Positions 44,625 to 53,595 of a stretch of 62,853 nt of DNA are shown in pieces. The stretch covers positions 1-62,853 of the forward strand of contig WQZB01000016.1 of the NCBI GenBank assembly GCA_009780955.1, in the 5' to 3' direction. The notes below the pieces were generated by a model. It was given only the letters and a program-made list of their open reading frames with translations. It had not been told where the DNA came from and did no database searches. Source of the stretch: Polyangiaceae bacterium (lineage in GTDB: Bacteria > Myxococcota_A > Polyangia > Polyangiales > Polyangiaceae). A program made the translations under genes and the position numbers. Position 1 is the stretch's first letter, and each line of letters starts with the position of its first letter.

Positions 44625-46385
44625 ATGACCACTGAAACCGTCAATTCTGAGCAAGGGGGAATGGACTCCTTTGCCTCTCTTTTTGAAGCATCGATCTATA
44701 GCGGCGAGTTCGGCAAAGAGGGCGAAATTGTCCAAGGTACCGTTGTCGCAGTCCAACGCGACAACGTCATTGTCGACATCGGGGGCAAAAGCGAGGGCAT
44801 GATTGCCCTGAGCGAGTTTGCAGGCGCCGACGGCGTAGCCGCCGTGAAGGCGGGCGACCGAATCGACGTTTACATCGAGAGCCGCGAAAACGACGACGGC
44901 TTGGTCACGCTTTCCAAAGAGAAAGCGGACAAGATGAAGGTATGGGACGAGATCTCGAGCGCGTGCGAACGCGACGAGCTCATCGAGGGCACCATCAGCC
45001 AGCGTGTCAAGGGAGGCCTTTCGGTAACCATCAAGGGTGGCGTCAAGGCCTTTCTTCCCGGCTCGCAGGTGGATCTACGCCCCATTCGCAATTTGGATAA
45101 GCTTATAGGGCAAACCTATCAATTCAAAGTTATCAAATTCAATAAGAAGCGCGGCAACATTGTTTTGTCGCGCCGCGTGCTTCTCGAGAGGGAGCGCGAC
45201 GAGCAGAAAACCAAGACCCTCGAGACGCTCGAGGAGGGCAAGGTCGTTCGTGGTGTCATCAAGAACATCACCGAATATGGAGCATTTGTCGATCTTGGTG
45301 GCATCGACGGCTTGCTTCACATTACGGATATGTCTTGGGGCCGCGTCAACCACCCCGAAGAGCTCTTCAAAGTGGGCGACGAAGTGACCGTGAAGGTGCT
45401 CAAATACAACCCCGAAACGGAGCGCGTCAGCCTCGGGCTCAAGCAAACTCAGGATGATCCTTGGAGCCACGCCGAAGAAGCCTTCCCGCCGGGCAAGAAG
45501 GTTCACGGAAAGGTCATGTCGATTACCGACTACGGCGCGTTCGTCGAGCTCGAGCCGGGCGTTGAAGGCCTTATTCACGTCAGCGAAATGAGCTGGACCA
45601 AGAAAGTAAAACACCCGTCGAAGCTGGTTGAAGTCGGTCAAGAGCTCGATTGCCAGGTTCTCGAAGTGGATTCAAAATCCAAGCGTATTTCGCTTGGTTT
45701 GAAGCAACTCGAGCCCGATCCGTGGACGGTTTTCACCGAGAAATACTCACCCGGTGACAAAATCGGCGGCAAAGTTCGCAGCATTACCGACTACGGTGTC
45801 TTCATTGGCATTGAAGAAGGTGTGGACGGCATGGTCCACAAGAGCGATTTGTCGTGGACGGCGAAAGTCAATAACCCGGCCGACTTGCACCACAAGGGCG
45901 ACGACGTCGAAGCCATCATTCTCTCGATCAACCACGACGAAAAGAAAGTATCGCTCGGCATCAAGCAACTTTGGGACGATCCGTGGCCAAACATCTTCAA
46001 CGAGTTCCCGCCAGGCAAAGTGGTCGACTCGACCGTGGTGTCGGTCGTCGACTACGGTGTTTTCGTCCGCATTCGTGAGGGCGTCGAGGGGCTTGTTTCG
46101 TCGAACGAGCTTGTCGAGCGCAAAGACGAGGCGGGCACAATAAAGCCGTACGAAATTGGCGAAGCGATTCGTGCCGAAATCGCGAATGTCGACTCGCAAG
46201 ATCGGCGCCTCACGCTGTCGATGCGCATTGGCGAGGGGGCAGCCTCTGCAGCGAAGGCTGATAAGCAACGGGCCTCGGCCGCGCCCAAAAAGGGCGAGGA
46301 GGGACCGCGCGCAACTTCCATTGGCGAGCTCATCAAGCAAAAGCTTGGCGACAAACTCGTGAAGAAAGACGACGAAAACGAGTGA
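44625..46385 (+). CDS. rpsA: 30S ribosomal protein S1
   Basis: 586 residues from the ATG at 44625. Six S1/OB-fold domains are visible in order, for example GTVVAVQRDNVIVDIGGKSEG, KGGLSVTIKGGVKAFLPGSQ, IKNITEYGAFVDLGGIDGLLHITDMSW, VMSITDYGAFVELEPGVEGLIHVSEMSW, VRSITDYGVFIGIEEGVDGMVH and VSVVDYGVFVRIREGVEGLV, each with the KGVV/GLKQ spacing. S1 recruits mRNA to the 30S subunit. C-terminal charged extension (APKKGEEGPRATSIGELIKQKLGDKLVKK). Placed at the end of the aroA-cmk-lipoprotein group. A perfect family A palindrome follows the stop codon. Confidence 0.98.
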   Translation: MTTETVNSEQGGMDSFASLFEASIYSGEFGKEGEIVQGTVVAVQRDNVIVDIGGKSEGMIALSEFAGADGVAAVKAGDRIDVYIESRENDDGLVTLSKEKADKMKVWDEISSACERDELIEGTISQRVKGGLSVTIKGGVKAFLPGSQVDLRPIRNLDKLIGQTYQFKVIKFNKKRGNIVLSRRVLLERERDEQKTKTLETLEEGKVVRGVIKNITEYGAFVDLGGIDGLLHITDMSWGRVNHPEELFKVGDEVTVKVLKYNPETERVSLGLKQTQDDPWSHAEEAFPPGKKVHGKVMSITDYGAFVELEPGVEGLIHVSEMSWTKKVKHPSKLVEVGQELDCQVLEVDSKSKRISLGLKQLEPDPWTVFTEKYSPGDKIGGKVRSITDYGVFIGIEEGVDGMVHKSDLSWTAKVNNPADLHHKGDDVEAIILSINHDEKKVSLGIKQLWDDPWPNIFNEFPPGKVVDSTVVSVVDYGVFVRIREGVEGLVSSNELVERKDEAGTIKPYEIGEAIRAEIANVDSQDRRLTLSMRIGEGAASAAKADKQRASAAPKKGEEGPRATSIGELIKQKLGDKLVKKDDENE

Positions 46386-46390
46386 TGGAA

Positions 46391-46418
46391 GTAGGGGCGC
46401 AGCATGCTGCGCCCCTAC
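46391..46418 (+). repeat. Family A palindrome after rpsA
   Basis: A perfect 28-bp palindrome: GTAGGGGCGCAGCA then TGCTGCGCCCCTAC. It lies five bases after the rpsA stop codon; no T-run follows, but it could form an mRNA 3' hairpin. Confidence 0.9.
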
Positions 46419-46464
46419 ACCTGCGTAGCAACGCGTAGCAACCACCTGCTAGTGTCGCCGTTTC

Positions 46465-46989
46465 ATGGCAGCCGCACTTTGGGCACCTTGGCGTATGGAT
46501 TACTTCGAGGCGAAAAAAAGCTCGGGGTGTTTTCTCTGCGAGGTGCCAAACCATGCTTCGTCCTTCCGCGAAAACCTTGTGGTGGTCGCACAACAGCACG
46601 CGTTCGTATGTCTGAACCGCTATCCGTTCACCACGTCGCATCTGCTCGTTGCGCCGCGCCGTCACGTGGCGCAGTTGTCAGATCTCGAGAACCACGAATA
46701 CATCGCGCTCATGGCGTTGCTTCGTGATGCAACGGTGTGTCTCGAGCGCGCCGTTGGCTGCCACGCGATGAACGTCGGCTTCAATCTTGGCAAAGCCGCA
46801 GGTGCGGGCGTTGCCGATCATTTGCACGGGCACATCGTTCCACGTTGGGCTGGCGACATCAACTTCATGCCGGTCATCGCGGATGTGCGTGTGATGCCTC
46901 AATACCTCGACGAAGCATGGCAGCGATTGCATCGCGCCTTCGTCGATGTGCCGGGCGAACGTGCCTCCTTTGCAGGCTCGCGATCATGA
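46465..46989 (+). CDS. HIT-domain protein (Ap4A phosphorylase/hydrolase-like)
   Basis: 174 residues. N-terminal LWAPWRMDYFEAKK and a Cys pair CFLCEV are typical of bacterial HIT proteins of the Ap4A-phosphorylase-like group. The HIT signature HLHGHIVPRW (His-x-His-x-His) is near residue 115. LNRYPFTTSHLLVAPRRHV is the matching first half. These enzymes hydrolyse or phosphorolyse dinucleoside polyphosphates or nucleotide conjugates. The stop overlaps the start of the permease gene (ATGA at 46986). Confidence 0.92.
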   Translation: MAAALWAPWRMDYFEAKKSSGCFLCEVPNHASSFRENLVVVAQQHAFVCLNRYPFTTSHLLVAPRRHVAQLSDLENHEYIALMALLRDATVCLERAVGCHAMNVGFNLGKAAGAGVADHLHGHIVPRWAGDINFMPVIADVRVMPQYLDEAWQRLHRAFVDVPGERASFAGSRS

Positions 46990-48440
46990 CGCCGGACGAC
47001 CCATCGCAGACTGCTGTCGCGCGGCGCCGTCACGCAATTTTTCTTGGCGCTTCGGCTGCGATTGCAGTCCTCGTGCTTGCCCTGTCGCACGCGGTGCTCT
47101 TGCCGTTCGTGCTCGCCCTCGTCATCGCGTATGTGCTCACGCCGGCTGTGGCGTGGGTCGAGAAGCGCCGCGTTTCTCGCGCTGGGGCGGTCATTTTGGT
47201 CTACGTGGTCGTGCTCGGCTCGCTCGGCATAGGCCTTCGTCTCCTCACTCCGAGGGTCGCCCACGAGCTCACAGGTCTACGCCGAGAGCTGCCCGCACTC
47301 GGTTATAAAGTGCGCCACCACTGGGTGCCGGCCGTGCAGCGTCACCTGCGCGAGCTTGGCTTCGGGCCCGGAGCACCAGATGAGGACGCGGCGACGCCAG
47401 ACAAGGCAGACAAGGCCGATAAGGAAAGAGTCGAGCAGATTGAGCCCCAGATTGAGCCGTGGTTCGACGAAAGCATCGAGCACGGTGAGTCGCTGCACGA
47501 GGGAGCCCAAGTGCCCGCCATCGTGGGGCGTCCGCGTTCCGACGGCTCATTCGCAATCGAGTTCCACGGTCCCATCGCGGTCACGCCTTCCCAAAACGGC
47601 GATTACATCATTGAGTCAGCGCGTGAGGGTAGGGAAGGAACGTTCGACGTCGATCGCATCGTCGCGGATGCCGCCACGAAGAGCCTTCGGTTCGCGCAGC
47701 ACAATGCGCTCGAAATCGTGCGGATTGGGCGCAACATCGTTGTTGGCGTAAGCCGCTTCTTCTTTATTTTCGGTATTACATTGATGCTCGCGGCGTACCT
47801 CATGCTGACGCGTGAGAAGATCCTTCACTTCTTCTCATCGCTTTTGCGCCCGGGCAGTCGTGCTTCGTTTTCCGAGCTTTTGGTGCGCATCGATCAAGGG
47901 CTTTCGGGCGTTGTGCGCGGTCAACTCATTATTTGCCTTGTCAATGGCGTGCTCAGCGCGATTGGCTTTGCGATCATCGGGCTCAAATACTGGCCTGTGC
48001 TTGCTCTGATCGCGACCATCATGAGCCTGATTCCTATTTTTGGTTCGATTATTAGCGCGATTCCAGCCGTGGCATTAGGTCTGACGCAGTCGATTGGCCA
48101 GGCGGCATTCGCCCTCGTGTGGATTGTTGGGATTCACCAGCTCGAGGCGAATGTGCTCAATCCCAAGATCATGGGCGACTCCGCGAAGATTCACCCCGTG
48201 CTCGTCATTTTTTCATTGCTTGTGGGTGAGCACTTTTTCCAAGTCGTGGGTGCGCTGCTCGCAGTGCCATGCATGTCCATCACCCAAAGCGTTTTCGTGC
48301 ACGTGCGAAAGCACTTGCAGGCAGCCGATCCGGAAATGGCGAACGAGCCGGTTGGCAGTAGCCTCGTGCCGCCACCGCCCTTGTCGTCGAAACGGCTTCA
48401 AGCCAGTGACAGCGAGACAGAAAGCCCGGATAAGTCATGA
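46986..48440 (+). CDS. AI-2E family (PerM-like) transporter
   Basis: 484 residues from the ATGA overlap at 46986. Hydrophobic segments occur in the order usual for this family: three near 18-90, a large soluble loop about 105-235, then five near 250-430, with IPIFGSIISAIPAVALGL and the signature ALVWIVGIHQLEANVLNPKIMGDSAKIHP. AI-2E proteins are membrane exporters of debated substrate. The large acidic loop (DEDAATPDKADKADKE) is longer than usual. It lies between the HIT protein and a membrane TPR protein, all with four-base overlaps. Confidence 0.9.
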   Translation: MTPDDPSQTAVARRRHAIFLGASAAIAVLVLALSHAVLLPFVLALVIAYVLTPAVAWVEKRRVSRAGAVILVYVVVLGSLGIGLRLLTPRVAHELTGLRRELPALGYKVRHHWVPAVQRHLRELGFGPGAPDEDAATPDKADKADKERVEQIEPQIEPWFDESIEHGESLHEGAQVPAIVGRPRSDGSFAIEFHGPIAVTPSQNGDYIIESAREGREGTFDVDRIVADAATKSLRFAQHNALEIVRIGRNIVVGVSRFFFIFGITLMLAAYLMLTREKILHFFSSLLRPGSRASFSELLVRIDQGLSGVVRGQLIICLVNGVLSAIGFAIIGLKYWPVLALIATIMSLIPIFGSIISAIPAVALGLTQSIGQAAFALVWIVGIHQLEANVLNPKIMGDSAKIHPVLVIFSLLVGEHFFQVVGALLAVPCMSITQSVFVHVRKHLQAADPEMANEPVGSSLVPPPPLSSKRLQASDSETESPDKS

Positions 48441-49330
48441 AGAAAAAAAAGAGCGTAGCCGAAGTCCAAAAAGAGCTGCGGCAGCTCTCCAAGGGCGAAG
48501 AAGTGCCGCCGGTCGACCTGAAGAAGTTCTACCTGCGCGTTGGCGCTTTCCTCGTCGTCGTTTGGATTATTGCGTTCATCCTCAACTCGTGGATTCCAAA
48601 GGCCGTTGCCGGTGTGCTTACGGTCATTGCAGGGGGCGTTTTCGTCTGGCTCAAAATCACCGTAAAAAAGCAGATGGCGCTCGGTGCACTGCTCAAAGGC
48701 GCCGACACCCAGGAAGGTCGCAAAGAAGCGCTCGAGCGTATCAACTCCCAATTCAAGAAAAGCGACACGTCGGCGGCGATTGCCAAGGCGCAGCTGCAAA
48801 TGCAGGACGATCCGCGCGCGGCGCTCGCCACGCTCGAAGCCGTGAATCTCGACAAAGATCTTTCGCCCATGGCCGCACCCATGGCCGGCCAAGTCCGCGC
48901 AATGCGCGCCATGATTCATCTGACGCTCGGCGAGCCTCAGCAAGCCCGGGCGCTCGTCGACAAGCTCGATCTTGGCAAGCAGCAAGAACCGAAAACGCGT
49001 GCGATGTTCGCGGCAGTTGCTGCCGAGGCTTGGGCGCGCACCGGTCAGGGGCAAAAGGCGCTTGACACGCTCGATCTGTTCAACCCCGAGGCGCCCGACA
49101 TGGGCGAACTTCGCGCGCAGCTCTGGCGAGCTCGCGCTTTTGCCTTTGCTTCCGTCAACGACACGAAGGGCGTTGGTCGTGCGGTCAAGAAGCTGTCGGA
49201 AATCAACCCGCACTTGCTCGGAATGTTCGTCGGGCAGAAAAAAATTCATCCGCTACTCGAGCGCGAGGCCAAACAGGTCGTGATGCGCATGGGCATTGTT
49301 CCGCGCAAAGTGGTTCGTCAAAAGATGTAA
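48437..49330 (+). CDS. Membrane protein with C-terminal TPR-like helices
   Basis: 297 residues, ATGA overlap with the permease gene. Basic coiled-coil start (MKKKKSVAEVQKELRQ), two transmembrane helices near 35-50 (VGAFLVVVWIIAFIL) and 57-72 (AVAGVLTVIAGGVFVWL), then about 220 residues of TPR-like helices (DPRAALATLEAVNLDKD, VRAMRAMIHLTLGEPQQARALV). The soluble part should be cytoplasmic. Function unknown, likely a membrane scaffold working with the co-expressed permease. Confidence 0.75.
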   Translation: MKKKKSVAEVQKELRQLSKGEEVPPVDLKKFYLRVGAFLVVVWIIAFILNSWIPKAVAGVLTVIAGGVFVWLKITVKKQMALGALLKGADTQEGRKEALERINSQFKKSDTSAAIAKAQLQMQDDPRAALATLEAVNLDKDLSPMAAPMAGQVRAMRAMIHLTLGEPQQARALVDKLDLGKQQEPKTRAMFAAVAAEAWARTGQGQKALDTLDLFNPEAPDMGELRAQLWRARAFAFASVNDTKGVGRAVKKLSEINPHLLGMFVGQKKIHPLLEREAKQVVMRMGIVPRKVVRQKM

Positions 49331-49394
49331 CATGCACGTCATACGGCATGAGCCCACTCCTACGCGCGCCGTGGTGCCAACGTGCTGGCGTTCC

Positions 49395-49982
49395 TCACGC
49401 GATCTCGTTTGGCGCCCGGGACACGATGACGGTTCCGTCGGCCCCCTCTTCTTCGATGACGACTGCCTCGCCTTCGTGGATCGCCTCACTCGCCGACGCG
49501 ATGAAATCTTGTGCGCTTTCTTTGATCTCGACGCGAATCTTTCCTCGCGCACCAGGATCGATGGGCACGAGAACGCGGCCAACGCGGCCGACGACATCCG
49601 TTGACGTGGTGTGGCTGCTGGGGCTCGATCTGCGAAGCCAGCGAAGGAGCGCGTCGGTCGCAAATCCCGAGACAACGCCCATGATCGAGGCGAGCACGCC
49701 CGTCGCGATTGGGCTCGTGAGCTCGAGAAGCGTGAGCGCTGTTCCGACAAGCCCGAATGCGAGCATTCCAAAGGACCAGAACCGCACGCTAACGAGAAGC
49801 GACCATGAGCCTGTGCCATGCCCACCGTTGTTGCCGCCGCCGCTGTCATGATCCGCACCCGCACCATGATCCGCGCCGTGGGTGAGCTGGACAACGAAGA
49901 TGCCGGCCGAAGCAACAAGCACGCAGAGATACGCCGCGAGCATGATCGCGATCATAGCGCGTGATGGCCGTATGATCTGCAT
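49395..49982 (-). CDS. NfeD-like membrane protein
   Basis: 195 residues from the ATG at 49982. Hydrophobic helices near 10-30 (MIAIMLAAYLCVLVASAGIFVVQL), 55-75 and 75-105 (SFGMLAFGLVGTALTLLEL, VLASIMGVVSGFATDALL), a His/Asp/Gly loop, and a C-terminal soluble OB-fold-like domain (DVVGRVGRVLVPIDPGARGKIRVEI, GEAVVIEEEGADGTVIVSRAP), the NfeD arrangement. NfeD proteins partner SPFH/flotillin proteins in membrane microdomains. It is divergent from the two flotillin-like genes that start 23 bp away. Confidence 0.85.
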   Translation of the reverse strand: MQIIRPSRAMIAIMLAAYLCVLVASAGIFVVQLTHGADHGAGADHDSGGGNNGGHGTGSWSLLVSVRFWSFGMLAFGLVGTALTLLELTSPIATGVLASIMGVVSGFATDALLRWLRRSSPSSHTTSTDVVGRVGRVLVPIDPGARGKIRVEIKESAQDFIASASEAIHEGEAVVIEEEGADGTVIVSRAPNEIA

Positions 49983-50005
49983 GCTGTTGTCTGTATTCTC
50001 CTCGC

Positions 50006-51334
50006 ATGACTTCACCGACGTCAGCCATCGATTCGTCGAACATGTCTCCTGAGATTGCGATGGCAATGGGTCTCGCGGTTGGCGTGATCCTCTTGTTTGC
50101 CGTGATCGCAACGGTGAGCAAAAGCCTGCTTTTCATCTGCGCGCCGAACGAGATCCTCGTTTTCTCCGGTCGCAAGCGACGCCTTGCCGACGGAACCAAC
50201 GTAGGCTTCAAGGTGATTCACGGTGGTCGCGCGTTTCGCATTCCGCTGCTCGAAACGGTGGCGAGAATGGACGTGCGCTTGTACGGAGTCGTGCTCACGG
50301 TGTCGAACGTCTTCTCAAAGGGAGGCATCCCGCTCAACGTTCACGCGATTGCGAACGTCAAAGTGTCGACCGATCCACGTTTCGTTCACCACGCGGTCGA
50401 GCGCTTTCTCGGTGTGGCGACGCCACAGATCCTTACGGTTGCCAGGCAGACCCTCGAAGGTGTTCTGCGCGAGGTAGTGAGTCAGCTCACCCCCGAAGAA
50501 GTAAACCAAGATCGCCTCAAGTTCGCCCAAACGCTGATCAACAACACGAAAGACGATTTCGACAAGCTGGGGCTCGAGCTCGACGTGCTCAAGATCCAAA
50601 ACGTGTCCGACGACCAAAAGTATCTCGATAACCTCGGTCGCGCGCAGATCGCAAACATGCTGCGCGATGCCGAGAACGCAGAAAACGCAGCGTTGCAAGA
50701 GCAGGCGCAGGCGCAGGCTCTGGCGCGCCAGCTTGCCGAGTCAGCAACCCAACAGGCCGAGGCGCAGCTCCTGCAAAAAAAGAACGCGTTCCGCGCCGAG
50801 ATCGCCAAGCTCGAAGCGGAGGCGAAATCGATCGAAAACGAGGCCGAAATCGTCGCAAAAACAGCGCAGGCAACAGCGGAGCAGGAGCTTCAAGCACTGC
50901 GCGCCGATCTCGCGAAGCTAACCCTTCACGTCGACACCGTGCTACCGGCCGAGGCCAACGCGCGTGCGAGTGCAGCGCGAGCCCGTGGCGAGGCTGCTCC
51001 CACGATCGAGAACGGCAAAGCGGCGGCAGAAGCCCTGAGCCTTGTTGCAAACGAATGGACGAACGCCGGATCTGCCGGTCGCGACGTCTACGTTCTTCAA
51101 CAGCTCGATGCCATCGTCGTGGCTGCGATTCAGCGCGTCCGTGATCTTCACATCGAGGCGCTCGAGGTGGTCGATGGCGGCAACGCGGAAAGCGTTGCAT
51201 CGGTTCTCGCGGCATTCCCGCGCAGCGTAACGCGTGTGGTCGAAGAGATTGGCCAGGCGATCGGTGTCGACGTTCACTCCCTCGTCACGCCGCTCACACC
51301 GCAAGCGCCGAACTCGGAAAAGGGGGCAAAATGA
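50006..51334 (+). CDS. Flotillin-like SPFH protein, first of two
   Basis: 442 residues (ATG 50006; internal ATG 50042 is possible). One N-terminal transmembrane segment (MGLAVGVILLFAVIATVSK), the SPFH domain (FICAPNEILVFSGRKRR... VNQDRLKFAQTLINNTKDDFDKLGLELDVLKIQNVSD) and an Ala/Glu-rich coiled coil. Bacterial flotillins form membrane rafts that gather signalling and secretion proteins. It lacks the long EA-repeat typical of FloA; it is more like eukaryotic-type flotillins. It overlaps the second SPFH gene (ATGA at 51331). Confidence 0.9.
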   Translation: MTSPTSAIDSSNMSPEIAMAMGLAVGVILLFAVIATVSKSLLFICAPNEILVFSGRKRRLADGTNVGFKVIHGGRAFRIPLLETVARMDVRLYGVVLTVSNVFSKGGIPLNVHAIANVKVSTDPRFVHHAVERFLGVATPQILTVARQTLEGVLREVVSQLTPEEVNQDRLKFAQTLINNTKDDFDKLGLELDVLKIQNVSDDQKYLDNLGRAQIANMLRDAENAENAALQEQAQAQALARQLAESATQQAEAQLLQKKNAFRAEIAKLEAEAKSIENEAEIVAKTAQATAEQELQALRADLAKLTLHVDTVLPAEANARASAARARGEAAPTIENGKAAAEALSLVANEWTNAGSAGRDVYVLQQLDAIVVAAIQRVRDLHIEALEVVDGGNAESVASVLAAFPRSVTRVVEEIGQAIGVDVHSLVTPLTPQAPNSEKGAK

Positions 51335-52605
51335 TCTCCATAGTTTTGGTCCTCGCTGTCACGGCTGCCGTCGTTCTCATTGTGTTGGCGTTCACGTTGC
51401 AACGCCTCATTTACGTCAGCGGGCCAAACGAGGCCCTCGTCTTCTCGGGCGGAAGGCGCAAGATCGGCGATCGAGAAGTTGGCTTCCGCTTGATTCGAGG
51501 TGGTCGCGGGCTTCGCACGCCACTGCTCGAAAGCGTTCAGCGCGTCGATCTGACGACGTTCGCCATCGAGGTGTCTGTCAAGAACGCGTATTCACGAGGT
51601 GGCATCCCGCTCAACATCGTGGGTGCGGTCAACTTCAAAATCGCCGGCGATCAGCCGCTGATCGACAACGCGATCGAACGGTTCTTGGGTCGCGATCGCA
51701 ACGCGATCATGGGAATTGTAAAAGAAACGCTCGAGGGCAACCTGCGCGGCGTGCTGGCTCAACTCACTCCCGAGGAGGTCAACGAAGACAAAACCAGGTT
51801 TGCGCAGATCCTCATCGAAGAAGCCGAGCACGACATGAACCGCATGGGGCTCGTGCTCGATACGCTCAAGATCCAAAACGTTTCGGACGACGTTGGGTAC
51901 CTGAATTCCATCGGCCGCATCCGTGGTGCGGTGGTGCGCAAGAACGCGGCAATCGCGGAGGCGAATGCTCAGTCGCAGGCTGCTGTGCAGAAGGCGACCA
52001 ACACCATGAACGCAAACCTTGCCAAGATCGACGCCGATCTCGAGATCACCCGCCAGCAATACAAAAAACGTATCGTTGACGCGCAGTCGAAACGGACCGC
52101 GATGATCGCCGAGGCCAAAGGGCAGGTGCTTTCCGCGATTGCAGCTGCGAAGGCAGAGGCAGACAGGCAGCGTGCGCGTGCGCTGCAGGTCGAGCGGCAG
52201 CTCGACGCCGAGGTCGTTCAACCCGCCGAGGCGCAGCGCAAGGCTGCAGAAGAGCAAGCGCGCGGTCAGGCCACCCGCATTCTTGAACAAGGCCGTGCGC
52301 AGGCCGAAGCCCTCAAGGCGATGGTTGAACAGTACAAGAAAGCCGGCGCGTCAGCCCGAGAAATGCTCGCGTTGCAAAAGCTTCTTCCACTCGTGGTAGC
52401 GATCAGCGGCGCGGGACAGAAAACGACCATCGGCAAAGTCTCGGTCCTGCCTGCATCCGGCAACGACGCCAAAGCCAACAATGATTGGGCGCGCAAAGCG
52501 ATCGCCACCAGCGAACAGATCCGCGTTGCAACCGGCGTTGACCTCGCTGCCGTGACGCGAAGCCTTGGCATGTCGGGCACGTCTGCCAAGAAGCCGGACG
52601 TGTGA
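51331..52605 (+). CDS. Flotillin-like SPFH protein, second of two
   Basis: 424 residues. N-terminal transmembrane helix (VLVLAVTAAVVLIVLAFTL), SPFH domain closely parallel to the previous gene (YVSGPNEALVFSGGRRK, GGIPLNIVGAVNFKI, LGLVLDTLKIQNVSDDVGYL), then a long coiled coil rich in Ala, Gln and Glu. The two are tandem paralogues likely forming hetero-oligomers in one membrane domain with NfeD. The stop overlaps a lipoprotein start (GTGA at 52602). Confidence 0.92.
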   Translation: MISIVLVLAVTAAVVLIVLAFTLQRLIYVSGPNEALVFSGGRRKIGDREVGFRLIRGGRGLRTPLLESVQRVDLTTFAIEVSVKNAYSRGGIPLNIVGAVNFKIAGDQPLIDNAIERFLGRDRNAIMGIVKETLEGNLRGVLAQLTPEEVNEDKTRFAQILIEEAEHDMNRMGLVLDTLKIQNVSDDVGYLNSIGRIRGAVVRKNAAIAEANAQSQAAVQKATNTMNANLAKIDADLEITRQQYKKRIVDAQSKRTAMIAEAKGQVLSAIAAAKAEADRQRARALQVERQLDAEVVQPAEAQRKAAEEQARGQATRILEQGRAQAEALKAMVEQYKKAGASAREMLALQKLLPLVVAISGAGQKTTIGKVSVLPASGNDAKANNDWARKAIATSEQIRVATGVDLAAVTRSLGMSGTSAKKPDV

Positions 52606-53102
52606 CGCTCATGCTCGTAACGAACTGGGCGCGAGCATGGATCGTTCTCTGCGCGCTCGGACTCACAGGGTGCATCACTATCGCGAAGTCAGCAGATGGC
52701 GTCCCTCGAAATATTTATGTTGGCACGACGATGTCGAGCACCGGCCCCGTGCCCCTCCATGTGCACGGCGCGGTGGCGATCCCCGTCGGTCACCGTGTGG
52801 AGATCCATGTCTACTACGGCACCGATTCGTCAGAGCCGCAGTTCGAGTACCCGCTCATTGCAGATCTCGAAACCGGTATTCAGTATGGTGCGCTCGGGCA
52901 TTTCCACGAGGACTTTAGCGCGTACAGGGAGGGCCAGTTGTTCGAGGCGCAGGTGACACCCATGCCGAATCTGCGCGAGCATTCGCGATGGCGCGGAAAG
53001 GTCCTTGTTTGCAATGTCCTTTTCACCGGAATCAAGAGGTCCGAACTTCAGACAACGCTGCTCATCGAGCCCATGCCAGTCAAAGCGGGCCCATCACGAT
53101 GA
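52602..53102 (+). CDS. Lipoprotein, first copy of a tandem duplication
   Basis: 166 residues, GTG start overlapping the flotillin stop (GTGA). Signal peptide VTNWARAWIVLCALGLTGC ends in a lipobox Cys. The mature part carries VHGAVAIPVGHRVEIHVYYG, LIADLETGIQYG and EHSRWRGKVLVCNVLF. The next gene repeats these blocks. The unit probably sits on the envelope beside the flotillins. No domain family recognised. Confidence 0.8.
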   Translation: MTLMLVTNWARAWIVLCALGLTGCITIAKSADGVPRNIYVGTTMSSTGPVPLHVHGAVAIPVGHRVEIHVYYGTDSSEPQFEYPLIADLETGIQYGALGHFHEDFSAYREGQLFEAQVTPMPNLREHSRWRGKVLVCNVLFTGIKRSELQTTLLIEPMPVKAGPSR

Positions 53103-53512
53103 CTTCCGGCGCGGGCGCTAACGCGCCGCCGAACCCCGGTTTTGTCGTTCTCCAAGTGCACGGCGCAGTGGCGATCCCCGTCGGTCACCGAGTGGAGATC
53201 CGTGTCTACTACTCGTTTGGCGAGACAGGCTTATTTAGCGTCGATCCGCCAGCACCGCAGTTCGATTCCCCGCTCATTACAGATCTCGAGACCGGTATTC
53301 AGTATGGCAAGCTCCGACATTTCTGCGATGCCAGTCTCTATTCGGAGTTCGCCCCGGCGCAGGCGACACCCTTGCCGTATTTGCGCGAGCATTCGCGATG
53401 GCGCGGAAAGATCCTTGTTTGCAATGTCCTTTTCTGCGGAGGCCAGTACGACCAACTCCAAACAACGCTGCTCATCGAGCCCATGCCAGCCGAGACAGGC
53501 CCATACCGATGA
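53099..53512 (+). CDS. Second duplicated copy, without signal peptide
   Basis: 137 residues, ATGA overlap with copy one. VHGAVAIPVGHRVEIRVYY, LITDLETGIQYGK, EHSRWRGKILVCNVLF, and TTLLIEPMPAETGP repeat those of copy one almost exactly, but the protein starts with MTSGAGANAPPNPGF and no hydrophobic leader. It would therefore stay in the cytoplasm unless exported another way. The DNA similarity continues past the stop codon, where ATGACTTCC appears again at 53509, showing a recent duplication unit. Confidence 0.75.
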   Translation: MTSGAGANAPPNPGFVVLQVHGAVAIPVGHRVEIRVYYSFGETGLFSVDPPAPQFDSPLITDLETGIQYGKLRHFCDASLYSEFAPAQATPLPYLREHSRWRGKILVCNVLFCGGQYDQLQTTLLIEPMPAETGPYR

Positions 53513-53595
53513 CTTCCACGCGGTGGAGTGCTTCGCATCCAATCTGCGGCATGCGCCCCTCGTGCATCAAGCATCAAAGGTGCTACATTCTGCCC

